From an uncultured Bacilli bacterium (lineage in GTDB: Bacteria > Bacillota_I > Bacilli_A > RF39 > UBA660), in the NCBI GenBank assembly GCA_947626275.1, contig CANQRL010000010.1, forward strand, positions 1-54,746: a stretch of DNA of 54,746 nucleotides, in the 5' to 3' direction. A model generated the notes under the pieces. It was not told the origin of the DNA. It did no database searches and worked only from the letters and a program-made list of their open reading frames with translations. This document shows, one piece after another, positions 35,168 to 43,856 of the stretch; the first letter of the stretch is position 1; each line of letters opens with the position of its first letter. The position numbers were made by a program, and so were the translations under genes.

Positions 35168-35380
35168 CTAATCTTGCTTTTTCCCTATCAATAGATTTCG
35201 CAATTCTTCATTCGATTGTCGAATTAACTCAATCTTCTGATCATTTAAAGCAATTAGCTTCTTTTTTCTTTCTATTTCTCGTAAGAGAAAATCGCAAAGG
35301 AAATCAACATCACAAGTATCAGCATCGATTTGATAATGCTCTTTTAAATAATCTTTTTGTTCTTGCGTTAAATCCATCAT
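35168..35380 (-). CDS. Small coiled-coil protein of unknown function
   Basis: The 70-residue protein begins MMDLTQEQKDYLKEHYQID and continues as a helix (IERKKKLIALNDQKIELIRQ). It is not recognised. It ends a three-gene minus-strand operon in which all members carry short helical coiled-coil segments, so they may act together. A start at either of two consecutive ATG codons is possible; AGGGAAG precedes both. Confidence 0.6.
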   Translation of the reverse strand: MMDLTQEQKDYLKEHYQIDADTCDVDFLCDFLLREIERKKKLIALNDQKIELIRQSNEELRNLLIGKKQD

Positions 35381-35577
35381 AATTGCTTCCCTACTGTCTC
35401 TTGTTTAGGAGATTGCATCACTTGATCTCTTAACATTCCCACTAACGCTTGATTCTTACTTTCTTCTTGCGCTACCATTTCTTCACTTTGTTGATAAGAC
35501 TTATCAATTTCTATCAAACCACTAACCAAGTTTCCTACTGTCTTCCCCTCTAAAAGAGACTTATTTTCTAAATTCAT
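35377..35577 (-). CDS. Small helical protein of unknown function
   Basis: This 66-residue, Gln/Glu-rich helical protein (SYQQSEEMVAQEESKNQALV) is not recognised. It overlaps the downstream gene by four bases and is 19 bp from the upstream acidic-repeat gene. Together with these it may form a small complex; the region has no homologue I can name. Confidence 0.55.
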   Translation of the reverse strand: MNLENKSLLEGKTVGNLVSGLIEIDKSYQQSEEMVAQEESKNQALVGMLRDQVMQSPKQETVGKQL

Positions 35578-35596
35578 TCAAATACCCCCGCCATTG

Positions 35597-37123
35597 TTAT
35601 TTTACTAATGTTGCGATTTCTTCTTCTACTGCCTGTTGTTGTTGCGTTAATAAAGCTATCATAGCCTTTAAATCATTATTGGTTTTTTGTAGACTAGCTA
35701 AATACTGTTGTCTTGCTTCATTTACCTTGTTTAATTCCATGACTTGACTAACCATACTAGACAATGATTTATCTTCTTGTTCTGCTACTGGCTTCTCCAT
35801 TTCTTCTCCTCCTATACTTTCCGTTCTCTCTAAAGCGCTATCTGCCAAATGAGAAATCTCTGCTTGATGCGCTAAATAAGCAGCTTCATTTTCCCACTCA
35901 TTTCCATCTTTATCAATATAGCCCTCAACGACTGGCATATCTTCAACTGATTCCGTAGCAGCGACTTCCGGAGCAATTGGCTGCTCGTCAACTATTCCTT
36001 CAGAAGGTTGTTCCATCTCTTCTACTGCTGGTCCTTCACTTGCTGGAGCTAGTACTTCTACATCACTTTCTGTCGCAGCTGGTTCTTCTAACGTTGCTTC
36101 TTCTACAGGTTGCTCCCCCTCTTCTACTGCTGGTTCTTCACTTACTGGAGTTGGCTCTTCTACTCCACTTTCTGCTGGAGCTGGTTCTTCCAATACTACT
36201 TCTTCTGCAGGTTGTTCTGCTTCTTCTACGACTGGCTCCTCACTTGCTGGAACTAATGTTTCTACGTCTTCCTCAGAAACAGCCTCTTCTTCTGTAGATT
36301 GCTCTCCTTCTTCTGCTACTGGTTCTTCACTGGTTGGAACTAAAGTCTCTACATCATCCTTAGAATCAACTGGCTCTTCTAATGGAGTAAGAACAGTTTC
36401 CACAACTTCTGGATTTGGGATAGCTCCGGTTTGAATGGCTTCAGCAGCTGCTCTTAAAGCAACTTCTGTATCTGCATCTACAGGCTCTTCCGTCGTCATT
36501 TCTTCTGTTTGAGGTCCTAACTCTTCCTGTAAGTGTTCTAAATAAGCATCTTGGCTCTCCCACTTTTTTCCTTCACTATCAATGTAAGGAGTTGCATGGG
36601 CTGCTATTTCTTCTTCACTATCAGCTTCTTTTGAGAGTTTTAATTGTCTTTGTAAATCTAGTAGATAAGCTTCTTCGCTTTCCCATTCTCTTCCCTCTGG
36701 ATCAACATACTTAGTAGACTCAGCGCTTGATGGCTCACGCAAACCATCTAAAATAGCTTGATAATCGTCGTCATCTTCCCAAGCTTCCCCTTCAGAAGCC
36801 TCAGCACCTGCTGGTTTTTCTGATTCTGTCCCTACTGTATCTTCTTCTCCAGATTTCTCTAAAAATTTACGATAGGCTTCTTCACTCTCCCATAAACTAC
36901 CATTTTCAGCCATATAGTAATCTAACTCACTCTTTGCCACTTTTTCTCCTCCACTTCTCGCTTTTTTTGCTCTTTGAAAGGCAAGCAAATTTCTAACATC
37001 CTTAGGATCTGCGTCTGGGCCTAACGAACGAACAAATTCTAAATACTCCGAGCTCTGTTGCGTAAATTTCTTGCTTCCCTCTGTTCTCAACTCTATTTTT
37101 TCTCTCTTCTTAAACAGTCCCAT
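35597..37123 (-). CDS. Large acidic protein with four WESEEAY repeats
   Basis: This 508-residue soluble protein has no signal or membrane segment. Four copies of a roughly 20-residue motif Y-x-D-x-x-G-x-x-W-E-S-x-x-A-Y occur at about 69-90, 139-160, 180-201 and 402-421 (for example YVDPEGREWESEEAYLLDL). Between the third and fourth lies a Pro/Glu/Val-rich low-complexity tract (250-390) of imperfect 30-40-residue repeats such as SEEPVVEEAEQPAEE. The C-terminus is a coiled coil (ALERTE to the end). The N-terminal 60 residues are basic. No known family is recognised. It could be a cytoplasmic scaffold or adaptor. Confidence 0.7.
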   Translation of the reverse strand: MGLFKKREKIELRTEGSKKFTQQSSEYLEFVRSLGPDADPKDVRNLLAFQRAKKARSGGEKVAKSELDYYMAENGSLWESEEAYRKFLEKSGEEDTVGTESEKPAGAEASEGEAWEDDDDYQAILDGLREPSSAESTKYVDPEGREWESEEAYLLDLQRQLKLSKEADSEEEIAAHATPYIDSEGKKWESQDAYLEHLQEELGPQTEEMTTEEPVDADTEVALRAAAEAIQTGAIPNPEVVETVLTPLEEPVDSKDDVETLVPTSEEPVAEEGEQSTEEEAVSEEDVETLVPASEEPVVEEAEQPAEEVVLEEPAPAESGVEEPTPVSEEPAVEEGEQPVEEATLEEPAATESDVEVLAPASEGPAVEEMEQPSEGIVDEQPIAPEVAATESVEDMPVVEGYIDKDGNEWENEAAYLAHQAEISHLADSALERTESIGGEEMEKPVAEQEDKSLSSMVSQVMELNKVNEARQQYLASLQKTNNDLKAMIALLTQQQQAVEEEIATLVK

Positions 37124-37178
37124 CTGCTCATCTCCTATTTTTATGCTACTAACATAATACTACAAATTTTACGTTTTT

Positions 37179-37646
37179 TCAACGAAATAATCTCGTTTTT
37201 CGACTTTTCACCATTCTTTTGGTTTTTCTTCGCTCATAACGACCCTGTTGCCGGTATCGACGATCTTCCGTAGGATCAAACCGTTCATGTTTTCCTACTC
37301 CTTTTCTCCTACGAAGCTCATAAAAATACCGTTGTTCAAAATTGATTAATTCCCTTTCAATGCTTTCTTCTTGTTCCTTCGTTGGACAATGACCCTGTCG
37401 ATTAATTTCTCGCAAAACAGAGTTAATTCTATTATAGATTTCAAGGTCGTATAATTCTATTAAGTGTAGATACTGTTGGGCAAATAAGGTAAGTAAAGCA
37501 CCATTTTTAAAAGTTTCTTTCCCCCCATTTTCCCTTTTTACAATATGATGATAAGTCATTGGATTAATCTTTGTAATCCGATAATGCATCCAATCAAAAT
37601 TAACTACGTTGTACTTATCAATCATAATTTTTAAGATTGTCTTCAT
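37179..37646 (-). CDS. HNH-like protein
   Basis: The 155-residue protein contains MTYHHIVKRENGGKETFKNG and FAQQYLHLIELYDLEIYNRI, the spacing and His residues of a small HNH-type domain found in uncharacterised Firmicutes proteins. The C-terminal 50 residues are very basic (KGVGKHERFDPTEDRRYRQ; KRMVKSRKTRLFR), consistent with nucleic-acid binding. It may be a nuclease or a catalytically altered relative. The start is preceded by AGGGGGAAG. It is divergent from the small gene at 37721. Confidence 0.6.
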   Translation of the reverse strand: MKTILKIMIDKYNVVNFDWMHYRITKINPMTYHHIVKRENGGKETFKNGALLTLFAQQYLHLIELYDLEIYNRINSVLREINRQGHCPTKEQEESIERELINFEQRYFYELRRRKGVGKHERFDPTEDRRYRQQGRYERRKTKRMVKSRKTRLFR

Positions 37647-37720
37647 TAACTTCCCCCTATTTTCATTTTAACAGAAAATTCAAGAAATCGAAACATAATA
37701 TTATAAAGATAGGTGATTTC

Positions 37721-38005
37721 ATGTCCGATAAACTTTCTCAAATCCCCTCAGATGTATTTACCGTAAGCGCTGTTTTAATCGGATTTCTACTAATTGATGA
37801 TTTAACGCCATCTGAACAAAATTCGATTGGAAACTGGTTTATGATGATTGGACAAGTCCTTTGTACAAATTCCGCGCAACAACAAGTTATCAATAATCAA
37901 AACAATACAAGTTCTACCTCTCCTCCCATTATTAATGAGAATTCGCCTATGAGTTCACTAAAGAAAAGTATTCAAAGAATGGATGAAGAGATTCAAAAAT
38001 ACTAG
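37721..38005 (+). CDS. Small hypothetical protein
   Basis: The 94-residue protein begins MSDKLSQIPSDVFTVSAVL after AGGTGATTTC and contains one hydrophobic segment (VFTVSAVLIGFLLI). A polar Asn/Ser/Pro-rich tail leads to a final helix SLKKSIQRMDEEIQKY. It is not recognised. It lies just upstream of gpsA on the same strand and is probably co-transcribed. Confidence 0.6.
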   Translation: MSDKLSQIPSDVFTVSAVLIGFLLIDDLTPSEQNSIGNWFMMIGQVLCTNSAQQQVINNQNNTSSTSPPIINENSPMSSLKKSIQRMDEEIQKY

Positions 38006-38051
38006 GTTGTTTTTCTCCTTGAAAAAATGCTATAATGAATTCGGTGATAAG

Positions 38052-39023
38052 ATGAAAATAGGTGTACTAGGCACAGGTGCTTTCGGAGTATCTCTCGCAC
38101 TTGTCCTACAAGAAAATGGTCATGAAGTAGAGATGTGGACTAAGTTTGAAGAAGAAGCTAACTATTTGAATCAAAAAAGAGTCAGCCCTAATCTTCCTAA
38201 TATTATTATTGATGAAGAGATTAAAATTTCTACAAACTTTCGAAAAACGGTCAAAGATAAGGATCTTATTTTAATTGCCGTTCCTGCTGCTTTTGTCGAC
38301 GATGTTTCCAAAAAATTAAAATTATATCTCAAAAAGAAACAACATGTTTGTATTGCTTCTAAAGGAATTGAAAGGGACTCTTGCCTTTTTGTTCACGATG
38401 TCTTTCAAAAATATATCGATACCGATCAAGTAGGTGTTATCTCAGGACCTTCTTTCGCTATCGATGTTGCCAATAAAGTTCCTGTTGGACTTTCCTTAGC
38501 TAGTACAAACCAAGAAACGATTCGCGTTATCAAAGAAGCTTTTCAAAACGCCCATGTGAAGTTAAGAGAGACAGATGATATCTTAGGAATCGAAATTTGT
38601 GGAAGTATTAAAAATGTCATTGCCATTGCGGCTGGAATCTTGGATGGAATGGGACTTCCTATTTCCACTCAAGCTATGTTAATTACAGAATCCTTAAATG
38701 ATATCAAAGAATTAATTGATGCCTTGGGAGGAAAGAAAAATACGATTCTCTCCTTCGCTGGCTTTGGCGATATTCTACTTACTTGTACCAGTACCAAGAG
38801 TCGTAACTTCTCTTTTGGTAGATTAATCGGTTCTAATCAGCCAAAATCCGTTATTCAAAATTATATGGAAACCACAACGATTGAGGGTTTATATACGCTA
38901 AAGTCTATTTATCAACTCATTAAGGATAAAAACGTTCACATGCCAATTATCGATTTAATTAACGATATTATTTATCATGAAAAACCAACTCAAGAATTAC
39001 TCACTTTCTTAATTGAAAAGTAG
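38052..39023 (+). CDS. gpsA: NAD(P)H-dependent glycerol-3-phosphate dehydrogenase
   Basis: It makes sn-glycerol-3-phosphate from dihydroxyacetone phosphate for phospholipid synthesis. The NAD(P)-binding loop is GVLGTGAFGVSLALVL. The C-terminal domain has SGPSFAIDVANKVPV, the catalytic Lys in EICGSIKNVIAIAAGI and SFAGFGDILLTCTS. I use the ATG at 38052 (MKIGVLGTG) with GGTGAT upstream; the longer frame would overlap the preceding gene. Length (323 residues) is normal for the family. Confidence 0.96.
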   Translation: MKIGVLGTGAFGVSLALVLQENGHEVEMWTKFEEEANYLNQKRVSPNLPNIIIDEEIKISTNFRKTVKDKDLILIAVPAAFVDDVSKKLKLYLKKKQHVCIASKGIERDSCLFVHDVFQKYIDTDQVGVISGPSFAIDVANKVPVGLSLASTNQETIRVIKEAFQNAHVKLRETDDILGIEICGSIKNVIAIAAGILDGMGLPISTQAMLITESLNDIKELIDALGGKKNTILSFAGFGDILLTCTSTKSRNFSFGRLIGSNQPKSVIQNYMETTTIEGLYTLKSIYQLIKDKNVHMPIIDLINDIIYHEKPTQELLTFLIEK

Positions 39024-39042
39024 AAAAATTCTAAGAAATACA

Positions 39043-39073
39043 AAAAGTCAACCTCTGCTAGGTTGACTTTTCT
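39043..39073. terminator. Bidirectional terminator after gpsA
   Basis: AAAAGTCAACCT and AGGTTGACTTTT flank CTGCT. It lies between convergent genes. Confidence 0.85.
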
Positions 39074-39075
39074 AT

Positions 39076-39300
39076 TTATGCCTCTTCTTCTAAATTTTCT
39101 TTTTGATGCTTCATAAATTCTATTCTATCTAACCAATCATACATGGCAATCAATGTACAAATCAATAGTGGCAAGAAAGCAAATATCGCCTCAATCCTAT
39201 GAATTTTATAAAGGCAAGCAGCCAATAAAAGATTGATTCCTACATATTTCCATACTTGCAACCAAGAATCATCAATTTTTTGATCCAATTCCTTTCTCAT
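39076..39300 (-). CDS. Small two-span membrane protein
   Basis: This 74-residue protein has an amphipathic start (RKELDQKIDDSWLQVWK), two hydrophobic segments (YVGINLLLAACLY and IEAIFAFLPLLICTLIAMY), and a charged tail. It is not recognised. It lies downstream of rpsR, but the rpsR terminator separates them. An AGGAGGG site supports translation. Confidence 0.55.
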   Translation of the reverse strand: MRKELDQKIDDSWLQVWKYVGINLLLAACLYKIHRIEAIFAFLPLLICTLIAMYDWLDRIEFMKHQKENLEEEA

Positions 39301-39348
39301 ACCACACCCTCCTATTGTTACTATTATTATAGCACAATAAGAGCAAGA

Positions 39349-39371
39349 AAAAAAGAAGCATTTGCTTCTTA
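39349..39371 (-). terminator. Terminator of rpsF-ssb-rpsR
   Basis: On the minus strand AAGAAGC and GCTTCTT flank AAAT, with a long T-run. The stem overlaps the rpsR end. Confidence 0.85.
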
Positions 39372-39587
39372 CTTTGTAAATGGAATTAATGCCATAAAAC
39401 GAGCATATTTTACTTGCGTTGCGATATATCTTTGGTGTTTAGCGCAGTTTCCAGTAATTCGTCTTGGTAAAATTTTTCCTTTATCTGCACTAACGTATTT
39501 CTTAATAACTTCTACGTTTTTATAATCTACATCTTTTCCAGTACACATTTGACAAACTTTTTTCTTTTTTCTATAAAACTCTGCCAT
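39369..39587 (-). CDS. rpsR: 30S ribosomal protein S18
   Basis: The 72-residue S18 has the typical [19 protein letters not shown] ending and [20 protein letters not shown] in the N-terminal half. The Cys pair suggests a zinc-binding version. It binds next to S6. It is the last gene of rpsF-ssb-rpsR. Confidence 0.98.
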   Translation of the reverse strand: MAEFYRKKKKVCQMCTGKDVDYKNVEVIKKYVSADKGKILPRRITGNCAKHQRYIATQVKYARFMALIPFTK

Positions 39588-39601
39588 CGTTTATTCCTCC
39601 T

Positions 39602-40054
39602 TTAATCTAGGAAGTTATCATCAATGGAAACAGAATCCCCATATTCTGCGAAAGGATCGTTTTCCACGCTAACGCTATTATCTTGATAATCGTATGGGCT
39701 TGGTTCAGAGAAACTTCCAGAATCTGCTTGTGACTTATTCTTTCCTTCAACGAATTCAAAATTGTCTAAAGCAACATCCATCGTATATCTCTTATTGCCA
39801 TCTTTATCATCATAACTTCCGGTTTGTAATCTACCTTCAATACCAATCAAATTTCCTTTATCAAAGAATTTAGCAATGGTCTCAGCTTGTTTTCTCCAAG
39901 CAACAACATTGATAAAATCGGCATCTCTTTTTCCATCTGCATTGGTAAATGTACGATTTACAGCAACCGTAAACCGTAAAAATGCAGTATTAGAATTGGT
40001 ATATCTTAATTCTGGTTTAGCAGTGATTCTACCTACTAATAAAACTTTGTTCAT
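39602..40054 (-). CDS. ssb: Single-stranded DNA-binding protein
   Basis: The OB fold occupies residues 1-105 (MNKVLLVGRITAKPELRYT; FINVVAWRKQAETIAKFFDK). A flexible acidic tail follows (SEPSPYDYQDNSVSVEND). The extreme C-terminus reads SIDDNFLD, where the common partner-binding tip is DDDIPF, so the tip is atypical. SSB protects single-stranded DNA in replication and repair. It lies between rpsF and rpsR, as in most Firmicutes. Confidence 0.97.
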   Translation of the reverse strand: MNKVLLVGRITAKPELRYTNSNTAFLRFTVAVNRTFTNADGKRDADFINVVAWRKQAETIAKFFDKGNLIGIEGRLQTGSYDDKDGNKRYTMDVALDNFEFVEGKNKSQADSGSFSEPSPYDYQDNSVSVENDPFAEYGDSVSIDDNFLD

Positions 40055-40068
40055 AGGAACCTTCTTTC

Positions 40069-40371
40069 TTAATCTTCTTTTCTAATAATTAAGTGTCTAA
40101 CGATATCAGAACTGATTCCTGCTAAACGATCAAATTCTTTTACCCCAGCGTCATCTTGAGCTTCTACTTCAAACACATAATAATATCCACTCTTGAAAAC
40201 CTCTGAACCTTTTTTGATATCGTAAGCTAATGCTCTTTGTCCCCATGCATCAACACTAGTAACTTTACTACCTTGTGATTCTAGGGTAGCCTTGAAATTA
40301 TCAGCAACCTTTGAAATCTCAGCTTCTGCTAATGTAGGTTTTACGATAAACATGATTTCATAATTTCTCAT
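40069..40371 (-). CDS. rpsF: 30S ribosomal protein S6
   Basis: The 100-residue S6 includes MRNYEIMFIVKPTLAEAEIS and WGQRALAYDIKKGSEVFKSG. It pairs with S18 on the platform. Its leader has hairpins like those of the S6:S18 autoregulatory motif. AGGAGGTGT precedes the start. Confidence 0.98.
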   Translation of the reverse strand: MRNYEIMFIVKPTLAEAEISKVADNFKATLESQGSKVTSVDAWGQRALAYDIKKGSEVFKSGYYYVFEVEAQDDAGVKEFDRLAGISSDIVRHLIIRKED

Positions 40372-40432
40372 TCTTACACCTCCTTATGGTCTTTGGCCTT
40401 TTCAGGCAAGGAGTAATTGCTTACTCGCCAAT
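40372..40432 (-). promoter_or_regulatory. rpsF leader, possible S6:S18-binding element
   Basis: On the minus strand GAGTAA-GCAA-TTACTC forms one hairpin and GCCT-GAAA-AGGC a second. CCTT before the second can pair with AAGG of the Shine-Dalgarno site. This fits an autoregulatory leader; the assignment to the known S6:S18 motif is inference. Confidence 0.5.
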
Positions 40433-40433
40433 A

Positions 40434-40462
40434 ATTATAACAAATAAAACCCATTTTGTAAA
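40434..40462 (-). promoter_or_regulatory. Promoter of rpsF-ssb-rpsR
   Basis: On the minus strand TTTACA (40457-40462) and TATAAT (40434-40439) are spaced by 17 bp, with an extended TG before the -10. It is divergent from the promoter of the radical SAM operon. Confidence 0.8.
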
Positions 40463-40495
40463 CAAAAAACTTTGTCTTTTTTTCGTTTTCCCAAC

Positions 40496-40524
40496 TTTAT
40501 TTTTAAATAGGGTTTTGTTATAAT
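40496..40524 (+). promoter_or_regulatory. Promoter of the radical SAM operon
   Basis: TATAAT at 40519-40524 has TG one base before it (extended -10). The -35 position reads TTTATT (weak). The first gene starts 29 bp later. Confidence 0.65.
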
Positions 40525-40552
40525 AAAACTAAGAAATAGAGTAGGTGGTAAT

Positions 40553-41773
40553 ATGATATGCAATCGATGTAACGCTCAGTTCCCAGAAGGATATAAATTT
40601 TGTATTCGTTGCGGTTCTCCTTTGACAGCAGTTTCCAATCAAGCTGTTCAACCAATTCCCAATGTTCAAATGGAAGCCATAGCGAATCCTCTTTATGTTG
40701 GGTCTACGTCAGCAGTAATTGAAAAAATTGTCGATTTTGAACTACAAAGTAACGGATTTAACAAAGAAAAAGAAACCCTTCCTAGTATTAAGAAAAGAAA
40801 GAGAATTTTAACGCTTATTTTTGCGTTTCTCAACTTTTTTATCATTTGTGGTGTCTTTTTCCACTTTTCTTTTCCAATACTATTCTTTATTGAATTACTG
40901 AATATTATTTGCTATATCTTTTTTCAACGGCATTTCACGCCCGCTAAATACATCGCAAAACAAATAAAAGCTCGTCCCGATGATTCTTTTGAAAATATTG
41001 TAGCGAGTATCGCAGCTGAAAAGATGGAAAAATCAACTTCTGTCATGACGATTATCAGTATTCTCATCTCTTGCATTCTACCACTTCTCATCTTCTTTAA
41101 ACCAATGGTTTTTTATGAAAAATATGAAGAAGACGGCTTAGAAGGATATTTTGTACGTTTCTACACAATCGGTGTTACTAATTTTACGAGTGTCACTATT
41201 CCAGAAGAATACAAAGGACAAAAAGTAGTAGGAATTCGGGGAAATGTTTTTAAAAATATGTATCTTGTAAGAGAAATTAATCTTCCAGATACCATTGAAA
41301 TTATTCGTGGACATGCTTTTGAAAACGATATGCTATTAACCGAAATAAACCTACCAGAAAATTTAACTTATCTAGGAGGATATGCTTTTAAGAATTGTTA
41401 TTCTCTAACATCCATTACTATTCCAGAAGGCGTAACCGAGATACGAGGAAATACGTTTGAAAATTGTGAATCATTAGAAAGTGTTGAACTTCCCCCTTAC
41501 ATGACAGAAATTCATGCTTATGCATTCTCTGGATGTTCTTCTTTAAAAGAGATTACCATTCCTTATGGGGTAACGAGAATAGGGGCAAGAGCTTTCTTTG
41601 GATGTTATCTTTTATCTAAAGTAGAATTTCCAGATACCCTAGAAGAAATAGGCAGTTCCGCTTTCAGGGAATGCAGTAATCTAAAAGAAGTTTATCTTCC
41701 AGAAGGTACTAGTGTATCTCAAAAAGCATTTAAAGATAGTCCTACTTCTGTTAGGAGGAAGTATGAATACTAA
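40553..41773 (+). CDS. Zinc-ribbon membrane protein with BspA-like leucine-rich repeats
   Basis: An N-terminal zinc ribbon (Cys3, Cys6, Cys17 and Cys20 in MICNRCNAQF and YKFCIRCGS) is followed by two or three membrane spans (about 88-125 and 165-185). The C-terminal half (about 215-395) has LRR_5/BspA-type repeats such as YAFKNCYSLTSITIPEGV. The topology suggests a cytoplasmic zinc ribbon and an extracytoplasmic repeat domain. It is the first gene of a four-gene operon; its end overlaps the radical SAM start by 11 bp. Repeats of this type usually mediate binding. The role in this operon is unknown. Confidence 0.8.
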   Translation: MICNRCNAQFPEGYKFCIRCGSPLTAVSNQAVQPIPNVQMEAIANPLYVGSTSAVIEKIVDFELQSNGFNKEKETLPSIKKRKRILTLIFAFLNFFIICGVFFHFSFPILFFIELLNIICYIFFQRHFTPAKYIAKQIKARPDDSFENIVASIAAEKMEKSTSVMTIISILISCILPLLIFFKPMVFYEKYEEDGLEGYFVRFYTIGVTNFTSVTIPEEYKGQKVVGIRGNVFKNMYLVREINLPDTIEIIRGHAFENDMLLTEINLPENLTYLGGYAFKNCYSLTSITIPEGVTEIRGNTFENCESLESVELPPYMTEIHAYAFSGCSSLKEITIPYGVTRIGARAFFGCYLLSKVEFPDTLEEIGSSAFRECSNLKEVYLPEGTSVSQKAFKDSPTSVRRKYEY

Positions 41774-43508
41774 GTTTATCCATCTTCTTTTTGTTCCTAC
41801 CATGGCTTGCAATATGCAGTGTAAATACTGTTATCTAGAAGAAAACACCAAAGATTTAGGAGGACCCAAAAAACCGATAGATACTTTAAAATATGCAGTT
41901 CAGAAGCTGAAAGAAAATAACGTCATTCCGTTTAATATCTCGCTTCATGGAGGAGAAGTAACTACTTTAAACAAGCAAGATTTCTACGACATTATTGAAT
42001 TTATCGATCACTATTATCAAGAAAATAAAACGTTATTAGAGGAAAATAACTTTAAAGTAGGTTCCCCACATATTAAAACCAATTTGTATGATTTAGAAAA
42101 ACATATCGATGCGATTAAAAAATTTAACGTATCCATTAGTGGAAGCCTCGATTTACCACTTTCTCTTCATAAACAATTTCGGGTAACCAAAGGCAATCAA
42201 GAAACCTTATCAAAAATATTAGAAAACATCCATCTACTAGATGCCCTTCCCAATAAGAGAAAAGTATCCGCTACCATCTTTAAAGAACACTACGACAAGA
42301 TAGAGGAAATAATTGAGGACATTCGTTACTTAGAAAAAAATACTACACTAGATATGAATGACTTTAATTTTATGATTGGATTTGATTACGCATCTAACGG
42401 TCTTTTAACCCCTCTTACGGAAGAAGAACAAGTAGATTTCTTCCATCGCATGCATGAAGCATTTGATGGAACTTCTTTGGATAAAGGAGTCAATGGAGCT
42501 TGGTTTAATGAATTTGGACCAGAATACTGTACGAATTGTGATAACTGTGGAGAAAAATTTTTCCTTCTAGAAAAAAATGGAGATATTTATTCCTGTGTCC
42601 GTGGACAAAAACATCCTGACTTCTATTATGGAAATATCTATCAAGATTCTGTTTCTAAAATTTTAGAAACAGCCATGACTAAAATATTTACTAATCATAA
42701 CAAGGAACCTTTCCTAGAAGAATGTGCGAAATGTCCGTATCTTTATATTTGTAAAACGGGATGTCCATTTGTCAAAAATCTCTATCATTCTTCTAAATCT
42801 TATACGTGCAAACTACAAAAAGAATTGTATAAGAAAAGAAACTATGAATTGGATACTAATATGGAAGAAACAACTTATCAATATGCTTTAAAGATGCATC
42901 CTAATCTTCTTTCTTCATTTCTACCAGAGGAAACAGGAACATCGGATATGCCTAGCTTAAAGGAAATCATTGATAAGGATAATAAATTACATTTTATTTA
43001 TGATTCGAATGCCTTTTTCTTGAAAGTTGATGACCGAAAAATTCCTTTGGAATCACAGATTTTAAAAAAATCCTATGAATGTATTTATCTTACCCCACAT
43101 AACAAGGTAACGATTTACGTTCAGAAAAAGGTTCTAGAAGAAAGTGAGTATCCTGCCAATAATGCGTTATATATCATCTTACTAAGTGGAGATTTAATCA
43201 CCTATGGAGATGAAGGAAGAACCAAACAAAAACATATTATGTCCCATCAAATCTATCAAAGTGTCTTAGAAAATAGTCCTTCTGATGAAGAACAGTTCTA
43301 TGCCTATGATATTACAGATCTATTAAAAGCTTATGCCAAATATCTATCCAAAGAAAAAGCAAACAACTTATTTTTTACCACCAATGACCTGCGGGACTAT
43401 CACTATTTAAAGCAAAAAAACAATGCTTATTATCACATTCAAGCAATTAACTTACCATTTCAAAATATCGAATTTCATTATGTAGAGGAGGATTCTTATG
43501 ATTTCTGA
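41763..43508 (+). CDS. Radical SAM/SPASM-type enzyme, candidate peptide maturase
   Basis: The ATG at 41763 is preceded by TTAGGAGGAAGT. The radical SAM site is CNMQCKYCYLEE (Cys16, Cys20, Cys23), and SLHGGEVTTL is the SAM-binding GGE motif. A SPASM-like cysteine set follows (Cys256, 259, 262, 278, 321, 324, 330, 334 and 349, in CTNCDNCGEK and CAKCPYLYICKTGCPF), indicating extra iron-sulfur clusters as in enzymes that modify ribosomal peptides. An extra 220-residue C-terminal domain is not recognised. It overlaps the small Asn-tail gene by 11 bp, so that protein is the prime substrate candidate. Confidence 0.88.
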   Translation: MNTKFIHLLFVPTMACNMQCKYCYLEENTKDLGGPKKPIDTLKYAVQKLKENNVIPFNISLHGGEVTTLNKQDFYDIIEFIDHYYQENKTLLEENNFKVGSPHIKTNLYDLEKHIDAIKKFNVSISGSLDLPLSLHKQFRVTKGNQETLSKILENIHLLDALPNKRKVSATIFKEHYDKIEEIIEDIRYLEKNTTLDMNDFNFMIGFDYASNGLLTPLTEEEQVDFFHRMHEAFDGTSLDKGVNGAWFNEFGPEYCTNCDNCGEKFFLLEKNGDIYSCVRGQKHPDFYYGNIYQDSVSKILETAMTKIFTNHNKEPFLEECAKCPYLYICKTGCPFVKNLYHSSKSYTCKLQKELYKKRNYELDTNMEETTYQYALKMHPNLLSSFLPEETGTSDMPSLKEIIDKDNKLHFIYDSNAFFLKVDDRKIPLESQILKKSYECIYLTPHNKVTIYVQKKVLEESEYPANNALYIILLSGDLITYGDEGRTKQKHIMSHQIYQSVLENSPSDEEQFYAYDITDLLKAYAKYLSKEKANNLFFTTNDLRDYHYLKQKNNAYYHIQAINLPFQNIEFHYVEEDSYDF

Positions 43509-43848
43509 CAAACCAAAGTCTTATAACGATATTATAAGGAAGAAAATGTGTTATGACCTAACAAATTATTATTCCATTAGTCCAGAAAATCTAGAAATGA
43601 TTTATCAATTTTTAACGAATAATCCTAATGCGAGAATTTCTGGTAATCAAAATCTTATCTCATTATTTTCCGATCAACAGCTCGTCCAAAGTTTTCCCGC
43701 TTATAAAAAGACCAATACGATTGATGGTCTAACCATTGCAGGAGTTAGTCTCACTGTGATTCCTAGACGTTCTAGCGGAGGAGGAAGCTCAGGTGGTTCT
43801 TCTTCCAACAATAACAACAATAATAATAACAACAATAACAATAATTAA
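43498..43848 (+). CDS. Small protein with Gly/Ser linker and 13-Asn tail, candidate radical SAM substrate
   Basis: The 116-residue protein starts at 43498 (GAGGAGGATTCTT upstream), inside the end of the radical SAM gene. Residues 1-90 look folded or leader-like (PKSYNDIIRKKMCYDLTNYY and LTIAGVSLTVIPRR). Residues 93-103 are SGGGSSGGSSS, and 104-116 are 13 Asn. The Asn codons are mixed (6 AAC, 7 AAT), arguing for selection on the protein and against simple DNA slippage. No known RiPP precursor family is recognised. Substrate status rests on gene overlap and on the low-complexity C-terminus. Confidence 0.75.
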   Translation: MISDKPKSYNDIIRKKMCYDLTNYYSISPENLEMIYQFLTNNPNARISGNQNLISLFSDQQLVQSFPAYKKTNTIDGLTIAGVSLTVIPRRSSGGGSSGGSSSNNNNNNNNNNNNN

Positions 43849-43856
43849 GGAGAAAT

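Noticed and set aside
35977..36297. Leu-rich plus-strand frame opposite the acidic repeat protein
   Set aside because: It is the complement of the Glu/Pro repeats and has no start signal; the acidic protein has a good one and a consistent operon context.
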